Shown here in pieces: positions 21,794-30,641 of a stretch of DNA of 64,000 nucleotides. The notes under the pieces were generated by a model. That model searched no databases. It was not told the origin of the DNA and worked only from the letters and a program-made list of their open reading frames with translations. The position numbers and the translations under genes were made by a program. Position 1 is the first letter of the stretch; every line of letters starts with the position of its first letter. The stretch is from Rebecca billardiae RCC1528 (Eukaryota > Haptophyta): NCBI GenBank assembly GCA_965240325.2, contig OZ251229.1, positions 2,604,001 to 2,668,000 on the forward strand. Direction: 5' to 3'.

Positions 21794-22489
21794 CTACGAG
21801 TGCCCCCCAATCCACACATTCGCCTCGCTGAGGCTCATCCCCGAGCCCACTTCGATCGACACGTTGCCCCACGTCTGGCCAGAGTTGGCCCCGATGAGGG
21901 GCTTGTGTGTGCTCCACGCGACTCGATCCGCCTGGGGGCAGGGGCGGCGGGCGGCGAGCCACGTGGTCAGCGGCGGTCGGCGGGTCACGTGGGTGCTGAC
22001 GCCGCTGCACAGCCACAACTGCCTCACGGCGCTCGCCCGGGCGAGCTGCGCGCACCCCACTGCCATAGATCACCTGCGGCGATGGCGCGCGGCGGTCCGC
22101 CAGGAGCAGCAGGGGCGCAAGCCGGAGCAGCAATCAGCCTTGGGCGCAGCCGGCGGCAATTGGCGGCGCGCGAGGGTTCGCACCTTGCACGCGGTGTAGG
22201 CACCACCCTCTATGGTCTGGTAGAGCGTGCCGCCCGTCATCTTGCCGCTCTTAGCGCCGATGGTCTGGCTGGGCATCATTGAGAAGAACGAGGACTGATT
22301 GTCGTCCGTGCAGCTGTCGTCGTCCGGTGAGGGCGACAAGAGGGTCCACTCGTCGCCGGTGTTGTTGATCACAGCCACGTCTGTGACCGCGGAGCCCGCC
22401 TCGTGCGCCCCGTACCACCACTCGTTGGCGAGGTCCGGAGGGACCTCGAGGCCGATCGCCATCGCCAGGTCGGCAAGCGGCCCCGACAT
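21794..22489 (-). CDS. Unidentified two-exon protein
   Basis: Two minus-strand exons: 22489-22184 and 22045-21794, with a 138-nt GT-AG intron, phase 0; 185 residues. Exon 1 reads MSGPLADLAMAIGLEVPPDL, then AGSAVTDVAVINNTGDEWTL, an acidic loop, and KMTGGTLYQTIEGGAYTACK. Exon 2 ends WGNVSIEVGSGMSLSEANVW and a short tail. Alternating hydrophobic and polar residues and the NNTGDEW turn suggest an all-beta soluble domain; no signal peptide is seen from this start. The acceptor is the second of three possible AGs; the first (at the GCAG before GTGATC) runs into a stop. I do not recognise the family. A perfect hairpin lies 74 bp upstream. Confidence 0.45.
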
Positions 22490-22562
22490 GCTGCGAACTG
22501 CCTGCCCATCCAGCTGCCACTGGGCGCAGGAATTTCGGGTGGGGATTTTCTTTTCCGAATAA

Positions 22563-22591
22563 GTTGGTGCCGGCCTGAGGCCGGCACCAAC
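22563..22591. repeat. Perfect 13-bp stem, 3-nt loop hairpin
   Basis: Arms 22563-22575 (GTTGGTGCCGGCC) and 22579-22591 are exact reverse complements around a TGA loop. It sits just upstream of the minus-strand gene starting at 22489, so it could be a 5'UTR or promoter element. Confidence 0.85.
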
Positions 22592-25020
22592 CTCTGCCGC
22601 TGGCGGCTGCACTGACAGCGCGCTGGGGGGCGCCGGAGGGCGAGATGGGCGCCGACTGCGCGCCCTCCTGCCGGTAGTTGAGTGCCCGCGAAGGCGGTGC
22701 GCGTGGTCGAGCGCGGCTGAAGAGCAGCCATTTGCGTCGTTCTGCCGCTCGCCGTTCGGAGTCACTGCATCCGCCGCGCCTCAGGCCATCGCGTGCGCCG
22801 CAACAACAAGGAAGTCGTGTGCGTTCCTCGGCTGACTGCACGCGTGCTGCGAGCAGCGGCGTCGGCGTCCGGCACTTGGTTGCACAGGGCAATATCCAGG
22901 GACTTTATGCACGCGTCATCACTCGTAACAGTACGCTGCCTGGCATGCGCATCTGCACGGGTCACACAGCCGTCAAAAGGCATGATCGAGCATCACGCAG
23001 CGGTTGGCATCGACCTACGGCGAGGGTCGTGTGAGCATGAAAAGCACTGACATGCGCCCTTCTGGATAGTGATGTAGTGAGCACATTCCCGCGTGAATGA
23101 AGCGCGCGCCATTTAGGCACCGGACGCGGCGTCGGGGCTGGATGCTCACGTCTTGGGCAGGCTGATGCTGCCTTCTGGCTGCACGGGGTCGGGTGCGTCC
23201 ATCAAGGCTGACCGTGTGTGCGCGATGCGCACCGTGAAGTTCGACAGGAACGTCCAGGCGTGAGCTACTGCTTGACAATGTAGTACACACATTCATACAC
23301 GCGCCGTGTCATCCGAAGAGGCACATACACGCAGGCCATGGGCCTCGTTCAGGTATGTTTTGCATTGCACGCATGTATGTTCGTACTACCTCGGGCCAAG
23401 ATTGACGTCGGAGCACGAGTCAGGGATGTCAGTGCCGAGGCGGAGCTGGACAAACGTCACGTGTGCGGCGACTCCGCGCGAGCGCACATGCTGCGCGTCA
23501 GCGCATATCAGCATGGCGTGCGCTGCAAGTGCAACGTCGTCGTCGGGCCAGAGCGCTTGTTCGACCAATCGAATCGTATGATGCAATCAGCACACCTGAG
23601 CGCAGCTGTTCGGACCCGCGCTCATGCGCGGCGGTGCAAGGCAGCGCAGTGTGTACAGTGTAGGCCTCGCCACGCGGAAGCGCATGCTCCGTGTTTGTCT
23701 CGCCTCGCATGGCGCACGCGGGCGAGGCTGGCCGTGTGGCGGTGTGCACAGACATGCTGGCCCGAGGCAAGTACAGCCGAATGCGATGCGCGGCGCGAAG
23801 CAGCGCATGGCACTTCAGCACGACTGCCCAGCCTAGCTCGCCGGCTCTGCGCTCGCGGGATCGTCCACACGCACGGGAGCGCGGCGCCGTCGCCCGCTCG
23901 CCCGAGACGCGCGCGGCCGCCGCGAAGCGCGCGGCTGAATAAATGCAAGGCGGAAATAAAAAGCGCGCCGATTTTCTCCGACCCTGGGCTTCTGAGACAA
24001 ACGCGTGAAGCGCACTGCTTAGGAGGGGGGGGGGGGCTCCTAAGCAGGGCCTGGAGTCCGGACGCGGCCGCCGCTGCCGCGGGCGCTGCGAGGTTTGAGT
24101 CCGGGTCGCCCTTCCCACGTCGCGCCGCCGCGCGAGAACGCGACGTAGGCCGCGAGGACGTCCCCCCGCGCGCGGCGCGTGGTGCGCCGAGCAAGAGCAC
24201 GTGTACTGCCGCCCTCTGCCGCGGCTCGTCACCTCATCTCACCCGCGTTGCTCAGCGCGGGCGCCGTGCGACGCCGGCGACGTGACTCAGCTTGCACACG
24301 CCGGATGAGAAGCTGCACCCAGAGGCCGAGCTGCGCTCTAGCCCCTGGTGCGCCCGGTGGGCAGCGTGCACATGGATGTTATGCGTCTTCCCCGCGCTCA
24401 GTGGTCTGTCTCGAGGCGTCTCTAGAGTGAGTTGTTGGCTCTGCTACACGACTGCGTTTGAATTGCGCGTGTCGACGCACTCTGTCATGCCCGTGCGTGG
24501 GCAGTGTACGTCCTCAGGTTGCGGGCGCACGCGCGCGCCTGGTCGCAGTAATCATAGGCCTACCCGACACCAACGATTTTGGGTCCTGCACGGTCATCAG
24601 GTGGGCGCAGTGCACGTGCGTGCGCGGTGCGAGTTGCATCCAAGCCGCGACGCCTTTGCGCGCGCTGCTCGCGTTGGCGGAGAGAGGCGAGGAGCGACCG
24701 CCGACGCGTACCTGGGGACTACGTATGACCTTGGTCGACTACCAGCCTCGTCGCGTCCGCGCGCACGGGCCGTATTCGTCCGCACCGACGCTCGCGAGGT
24801 ACGCTAGCAGCGGCACCGGGGGCACGGTGCCGCCTTTCACGGGTTTGAGTCACAAGCCCTGGGTGCCGTGTCCCCAGTGGAGGGCTGCTGCAGACGGGTG
24901 CGTCCACGTTGGTGCGTCCAGCTTGCTCTCCACCAACGGGCCGCTGGGCCTCCAGGCGCTGGAGAGCTCGCCATCCGCCGGAGCAAGGCCGGAGCCAGCG
25001 CAGTCAGCGCACAAGTGCCA
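22592..25020. other. Long spacer, no firm gene
   Basis: GC-rich but without a convincing gene. Frames on both strands between 23300 and 24300 are Arg/Ala/Ser-rich shadows. From 24724 a plus frame (MTLVDYQPRRVRAHGPYSS) followed by a GTACGC donor, and a block at 24914-24980 reading SSLLSTNGPLGLQALESS, look protein-like. They may be 5' exons of the next gene, but I could not join them. Confidence 0.4.
24015..24047. repeat. 11-bp stem hairpin with an all-G loop
   Basis: CTGCTTAGGAG at 24015-24025 pairs perfectly with 24037-24047 around an uninterrupted loop of 11 guanines. Confidence 0.9.
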
Positions 25021-25541
25021 ACGACGGGCGGCGGAACTGTGAGGCGACCCTCCACGACGGCACCGGCGCCCGCGAGGACGGCGAGACGATCGCCGAGGCC
25101 GACCACGGCGAGGTGAGCTACGCGCATACCTTGCCGGAAGACAACCTCGCCTTCTTGGCCGAGGTCGCTGCTGGAATGCCAGCCACGCGCGGAGGTGCAG
25201 GTGCCCACGGAGGAAGTCACAGGGCGCAAGAAGAAGCGCCGCGTGTACTCGCAGGAAGCCGCCGACCTCTTGCGCTCGACGTGGATGACCACGCCCTCGA
25301 CCCTGCCCAAGCTCAACGTGCGGTCGCTCTCACGCTTCTTTGCACCATGGTCGCAATGGCGTCCGTGTACTGTCTCTACAAGGCGTACAACGCCCTCCTC
25401 CTGGTCGCGCGTCTCATCATGTTCGCCATCGACTCGTACAACGCCAATGCCGAGGGCGTCGAATTCTACCACCGCGCGGCCTGGGGCGACTTCGCGCCGG
25501 CGATGAACATCACGCGTTCGTTCACTGGCGGCTCGAACTGA
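25021..25541 (+). CDS. Probable membrane protein, exon structure uncertain, 5' end not found
   Basis: Coding-like blocks are 25021-25112 (NCEATLHDGTGAREDGETIA then EADHGE), a GT-AG intron 25113-25200, 25201-25317 (VPTEEVTGRKKKRRVYSQEA then DLLRSTWMTT and STLPKLN) and 25383-25541, ending SYNANAEGVEFYHRAAWGDF then ITRSFTGGSN and TGA. Joining the last two needs a 65-nt GT-AG intron (25318-25382) that is phase-consistent. However, that interval read in the downstream frame encodes a hydrophobic stretch (AVALTLLCTMVAMASVYCLY) continuous with LLLVARLIMFAI, which looks like a real membrane hairpin. Either the intron is retained in one isoform, or there is a one-base indel. Family not recognised. Confidence 0.4.
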
Positions 25542-26341
25542 GAGTCAAGTGCACGCGGGCTCGCAAGCCATGCCAGCGGTCCGCGCGTATCACCAGTCAT
25601 CAGCCAGCACTCATCCGCGCCAGCAGCATCACATTCGTCATCATCAGCGGCGCGCATCATTATCATCTGTGAGCGCGCGCGCGCGCTGCCGCATGCATGC
25701 GCAGGCAGGCAGTGCGGCATGCATGCGCAGGCAGGCCGGGCGGCACTGGGCCACCGGACCAGGCGATTGACCTCATCAGACATCAACGTGAGCTACTGCT
25801 TCATCGCGCGAGCATATATATATATACCCGTAGTCTGCTCATCAGTATCCACCGCATGTTCTGACACTAAGCAGTAAGCTGCTACATCAGTACGACGTAC
25901 GACTACTCATCACATCAGAATCATCGTCAGCAGCAGGCTATGACGGTCAATAATGACGCGGCGCGCACATTACTTATAAATCGTCATAGTTATAACATGA
26001 CCGCAGACCGCTGCTGCTGCCGAGCGCCCTGGTCGCCCCCGCTTCAGACGGCGGCGGAACTCGACCGCGGTGCCCGTGCCTACCATCGTGTCCGCGAGCG
26101 CCTCTAGGCACATCTGCGCTGTCTGCATCGCCCCGCCGGGGTAGCGCGCGGAGGGCATCGTGCGCCCACTGCGCCCACTGGTTGACTGCCCGCGGCGTCG
26201 TCTCGCCGCACCCGTGCACTTCCGCCGAGCCGCTTGCTGATGAGGGTCACGGCGGTGCCCACGGCCCTTGCCGTGCCGGGTCGCCCATACAACGGCGGCC
26301 TATTGCTAAAGTACGGCCTTATAGCAGGGCCTATATACGAG

Positions 26342-26343
<2 letters not shown>

Positions 26344-26373
<30 letters not shown>

Positions 26374-26375
26374 AG
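26344..26375. repeat. (TC)n microsatellite
   Basis: About 15 uninterrupted TC units, followed by further TC-rich sequence to 26400. Confidence 0.9.
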
Positions 26376-26933
26376 TCTCTCTTTACAGTCTCGATCGTCA
26401 TTGTCATTGTCACTATGATGCGTCTACTTAGTACTTACGATGATGACGACTGCTGTTAATATTGACTACGAAGCCTATACGTCAGTACGCCGCGACGCCC
26501 TACTTTAAGCCTACTACGCCGCCGCCGAGACAGTTACGACTTATACGTGGAACGGTGGATGGCCGCCATGGCCGGCACGACGTCGTCATGTAATATAGTA
26601 GTATCGACCGCGTCGACATATCAATCGGTCGTCATCTGACTACGACTCTGACAGACTGATTCACAGCAGCATCAGGGATCCGAGCATATGCTGATGTAAA
26701 CAATGACCGCGTTCCGCGGTCCTTTTCCGTAGAACCAACGCAGTTGGGGGCCCGCGGCGCAGTGGTTGAGAATGAGACCGTGACGTCGTCAATCCGCACG
26801 GTCTGGCGTCTGCCTGGCAGTCAGACAGGCCGAGCCGCACCGTCTCGGAGAGTGAGTGAGAGTCAGACCCGTCCGTCGGACTCGCGGCGCGTGAATGGGC
26901 GCGCCGACGGCCAAGGGTGGCACGGGACACCAG

Positions 26934-27035
26934 CGGACGGGCCGCGCGGGGAAGCGGGGCGGCGCGCGCGCAGGGCGAGAGGCGCGGACGGGCCGCGCGG
27001 GGAAGCGGGGCGGCGCGCGTGCAGGGCGAGAGGCG
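26934..27035. repeat. Two-unit 51-bp tandem repeat
   Basis: The unit starting CGGACGGGCCGCGCGGGG at 26934 recurs at 26985 with one mismatch (CG to TG). Because 51 is a multiple of three it would be neutral in a coding frame; on the minus strand it gives Arg/Pro/Ala-rich repeats. Confidence 0.8.
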
Positions 27036-27076
27036 CCACGCGGCGCGGGCCGGCGCGTGCGCGCGCGCGCGCGCAC

Positions 27077-27880
27077 CTGCTTGAGGTGCTCGCGCTGCGC
27101 CATGCGCTCGACGAAGGGCCGCTGGTCGCTCAGCCGGCGCGCCTCGGGCCGGCATAGCGAGAGCGCGCGCCACTGCTGCCCGCCCACGCTGCGCAGCCAC
27201 GCGCAGACCGAGCGGAGCTCGGGGTGGGACGAAGCGAGTGGCGTGTCGCGCCCGCCGCCAGGCGCACGCGTGCCCTGCTCCGCACCGCGCCGCCGTGCTC
27301 GCCCGCCGCCTGCTCCGCCGCGTCGGCCTCGAGGATGGCGGCGGCCAGCGGCAGGCTGAGCGGCGCGCGCTCGCCCACCGTAGCTTCGAGGGCCGTCCAC
27401 ACCTGCTCGAGCTGCTGCAGGGCGTGGACAAGGGCAGCGCGCGCGCCCAGCGCATCCGTGCCGCGTGACGCAGCGCGTCGAGCTCGGCGTCTCGCTTCGC
27501 CAGCTCGGCGCCCAGCGCCTCTGCGCGCACGCGTCGAGCTCGGCGTCGCGCTTTGCCAGCTCGGCGCCCAGCGCCTTCACGCGCACGTGCTCGTGTATCT
27601 GCGCGCGCACGGCCTGCGCGCCGCCGCCCATCTGCGCGCGCAGACTCGGACTCGTCGCGGCTGGCTGCTAGGGAGTGCTAGGGTGCGCGCCGCGTAGTCG
27701 ATGGCCAAGGCCTGCAGCCAGCGCGCCTGCACCGAGAAAAGAAGGCGCGGCACGCGCGCTATAACCCAGTCCACGCAGACACGCGAGCGCGTGCTGGAGC
27801 GGCGCGCCGGGGCAACCGTCCACGTCGGCCGCGCGGGAGCCGCAGGTACTCTCGCGTGCCTGCGCGACGCAGCGCGCACG
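27077..27880 (-). pseudogene. Coiled-coil protein locus, exons in shifting frames, possibly decayed
   Basis: The best exons on the minus strand are one ending at 27286 (DALGARAALVHALQQLEQVW then EATVGERAPLSLPLAAAILE) and 27217-27077 (LRSVCAWLRSVGGQQWRALS, then QRPFVERMAQREHLKQ), joined by a 68-nt GT-AG intron in phase 0. Upstream, ALGAELAKRDAELDA appears twice in two different frames because of a 56-bp tandem duplication. Further up, VCVDWVIARVPRLLFSVQAR is also protein-like. Heptad-like helices suggest a coiled-coil protein, perhaps of the cytoskeleton. Three frames in a row without splice sites between the first blocks argue for a pseudogene, a sequence error or very unusual splicing. No family assigned. 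Confidence 0.35.
27475..27586. repeat. 56-bp tandem duplication inside a coiled-coil coding stretch
   Basis: Copy 1 is 27475-27530 and copy 2 is 27531-27586, differing at a handful of bases. Each encodes the same helix on the minus strand, but 56 is not a multiple of three, so the copies are in different frames. Confidence 0.9.
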
Positions 27881-29606
27881 CACAGCGAAACGGGCGCGGG
27901 GTAGAAATCAGGAGAGCGCCGCCGCCCGCGCACCACCCCACCGAGAGTGCGCACATGCGCACGCCACGACATGGCACGACATGGCGCACGAGTCGGACGC
28001 AACGCCCGACAGACAGAAGCCTTCGAAAATCCGCGCGCGCCCGCAAACGCGGCCGCGCGCGCGGGCGGGCGCGCGGGCGGGCGCGCGGGCGTGCGTGCGC
28101 CACCCGCGCGGGAGGCGCCCGCGGCCGCGCGGGCGGCGCGCGCGCGGCGCGCGCTCCGCGCGGTCGTCCACACCGATGGCGGTCGATCGAGGGCGACGAG
28201 GGCTCGCCCCGTTTTGGAGCGAGCGCGTGCCGCGCGCCCCCTGGCCCCCAACTGGGTATGATAATACCCACAATTACCCAAAATGACCTTATGCCCCCAA
28301 CACCGTTAGCGAGCCAATGTACTGATATGATAGACTGAACGAGAGTACCCACAATTACCCAATATACTCCAGTAGTGAATACGACCCCGACGAAGCCAAT
28401 ATATATCGGTTGGTTACTTCGCTGATCCCGTAAGGACGTGCAAAAATAGCCTCAAAGAAGCTGACGCTTGTATTGGACTTGTAACCGTCCTACTTCACAC
28501 AGAAGTGAACTCTCACGCCCGGCCGTCCACGATTGATTAGGGGAATGTCGTGGACGCGGTTTTTTTCTCCGTGATGCATGTGTAGAGAGGGTCTCAAAAT
28601 TCGAAACTCGGTCTCCGCCAGCCCTAAAAATCGGCCCCCGCGTCCCTTTTTCTTGATCAAAGATCTTTTTGAAACGTGGTTCCGGCCCGCTGGTGCGGGC
28701 TCCACGCTGCGCGCTCCGCCCTGCACCGCGGGCCATAACTTACTATATTGGGCTCTGGCTCCGGTTGACCCCTGCCAGTCCGGTCATAGAAACCGGGCGT
28801 ACCGAAAATGATATCTTCGCATTCCTGCGGCCGAATGCCAACGCCCGAAGTGTCCCACGGGGCCCCAAGTAGGGTTGCTCTGGATGGCCAATAAGTGCCC
28901 AGGGTGTGAAACTCAGTTTGTGACTACTTCAGACTCATCTATTTTTCATCACACTTCACAGCTATTTACCCAGTCCAAAGACATGTTTCCGATAACTACG
29001 GGTGCATCCGGATCGCTCCCGCACCGTGTTCTGAGTCTGACCAGAATCTGAAATGGGTAATTTTAACATAGTAAAAATAGAGTCTGAACTATAGAGAGAG
29101 AGAGAGAGTCTGAGAGTCAGAGAGAGAGAGGGGCGAAGTGATTGTTGGCCCAGTAATCAGTATCGCTACTCATATCTGAAGTCATCATCATATATCGATC
29201 TAGGCGTCCATTGAGGTGGCCTCCTCCTGTGCAACTTCACGATGACGAGTGATGACGACTTCATCGTCATCGGAAGTAGGAGCGCTCGTCACACTCACAG
29301 TGCTGCACCCCGCGGCCCGTCGGCCGTCCGTCTAGTTACTACCGTACTTCTAGTAGCAGTGGCAGCAGGCGGGTCAACGACAACCGACGAAGCCAGAGCC
29401 ATCATTGACTACTCACACATACGCCTGCTGCTGTTGTCATTATCCTGGATGACCACTGACCAGCCGTGGACTGAATCATCTTATTGGCACAGCATCAGCA
29501 AGTGCTCGGACCGCGCGTGGCGGACTCAGGCGGACGGCCGTCATTCGGAGTTGCCATCCGTCCGTCATCATCATCGTCGACGTGAGACTCCATCAACCCG
29601 CCCATA
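27881..29606. other. Intergenic spacer, no supported gene
   Basis: GC-rich to about 28250, then mixed. ACCCACAATTACCCAA occurs at 28266 and again at 28346. 28500-28740 is open in two frames on opposite strands without motif. A GA/AG-rich simple repeat lies at 29093-29131. Confidence 0.4.
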
Positions 29607-30112
29607 TCATACTACGCCTCCGTGCTGCTGCGCGCTGTGCACCTCGTCTGCAACACCGCACAGTCTGTCCACGATCAGCTCGAAGCGGTCCAAGTCCTCG
29701 TTGATCAATCTCGCCTGCTGTGCGATCTCGCGCATGCGCTCCATTTCGAGGTCCACCTCCAGGCACTTGCGCATGAAGTCTTTGCTCGCCTGCATCGCAT
29801 CCTCGAGCTCCGTTGACGTGCGCTGCAGCGACCCAGCGTACACATTCACGTACTCCACCGTCAGCCCAGTCACCTGCATGATGCGTGCAGCGGGCACGAC
29901 GTCAACAGACATCCTTTTGCGCGGGTCCGGTGCGGGGTGCGCGCGTGTGCAAGTGCGCGCCGCACCTCGTGATACGACTGCCGCAGCGAGGTGACCATGC
30001 CATTCACGTCCGTGAGCAGCGCGTGTGTCTGTTCTTGTATGGCGCTGAGGTCTTTGAACGTGCCACGCGCCTCTTCAGCAGCAGGCGCAGCCGCCAAATC
30101 GTCGGCCGCCAT
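29607..30112 (-). CDS. BORCS6: BORCS6-like subunit of the BORC lysosome-positioning complex
   Basis: Two minus-strand exons, 30112-29966 and 29873-29607, with a 92-nt GT-AG phase-0 intron; 137 residues, all helical. Exon 1 has KDLSAIQEQTHALLTDVNGM then VTSLRQSYHE. Exon 2 has TVEYVNVYAGSLQRTSTELE, DAMQASKDFMRKCLEVDLEM and ARLINEDLDRFELIVDRL. This order (a long helix ending in a T-x3-V-x-x-Y segment, then an M-x-K-C-x-E helix and an I-x-x-x-L-D-x-F-E helix) fits the BORCS6 helical domain. BORC recruits Arl8 to lysosomes for kinesin transport. The protein lacks the long disordered N-terminus of animal BORCS6. Another BLOC-1/BORC coiled-coil subunit is the main alternative. Confidence 0.6.
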
Positions 30113-30641
30113 CGTGAACGATGAGACCGGCCACCACGGTGCGTCGTACCGGGTACGGCGCACCGCTTGAACCGTCGTCAACGCGTGATGCACCATTGCC
30201 ATTGGCGCATTGCACCGGCGGATCGTCGTATCACCAGCACAACAGGTGCTACTAATGAGACTAATTCTATGATTTAAAGACACAGGCACGAGGGCGCAGC
30301 TCTCCTGATTCGTCTGTCGAAGTACTGAATGGAGTTAATGGAGGATGTCGGAGCGCGTTGGCCGCGGGTGAGGGAGTCGTCGTAACCGATGCTGATCACA
30401 CGGTCACTGAGGTAGTAGGCGCCCGGGGATGCCGCTGTTTTGTGACACTATACTCATTCTATGATTTAACGACACAGGTAGGACGACGCGGGTACTATGT
30501 AGCTGGCGATTGTCACTCACTTTCACGATTGTAACCAAATCACTGCGATCGATGCTGGCTGAACAAATGCTCTGAAGCGCGCTCGACCGGCTCCTCCTCG
30601 TCCAGGACCTCATGCATCTCGTCTGCTACCGGTGCACTCGG
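30113..30641. other. Intergenic spacer with dispersed repeat
   Basis: Between the BORCS6-like start and the SNF2 3' end. It holds one copy of a 55-bp dispersed repeat (30263-30317) and a related partial copy near 30451-30478. Confidence 0.5.
30263..30317. repeat. 55-bp dispersed repeat, copy A
   Basis: Identical over 55 bp to 54637-54691. It begins AATTCTATGATTTAAAGACA. A shorter related copy (ATTCTATGATTTAACGACAC) lies at 30456. Confidence 0.95.

Larger units (their letters stand above)
25542..27076. other. Spacer with simple repeats, no firm gene
   Basis: 25680-25740 has two copies of GCATGCATGCGCAGGCAGGC. 25812-25826 is a short TA run. 26344-26375 is (TC)n. 26400-26700 is AT-richer. The GC-rich part after 26740 may hold 3' exons of the coiled-coil locus, but none could be fixed. 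Confidence 0.4.

Noticed and set aside
23338-24285. 315-codon plus-strand frame and its antisense partners
   Set aside because: Low-complexity Arg/Ala/Ser/His composition on both strands, interrupted by the G11 hairpin; no protein-like block.
24837-25472. 211-codon minus-strand frame
   Set aside because: Antisense to coding-like plus-strand blocks; Val/Gly/Arg-rich shadow composition.
28452-28736. Short frames open on both strands
   Set aside because: Neither strand shows a motif, and the segment has no codon bias like its gene neighbours.
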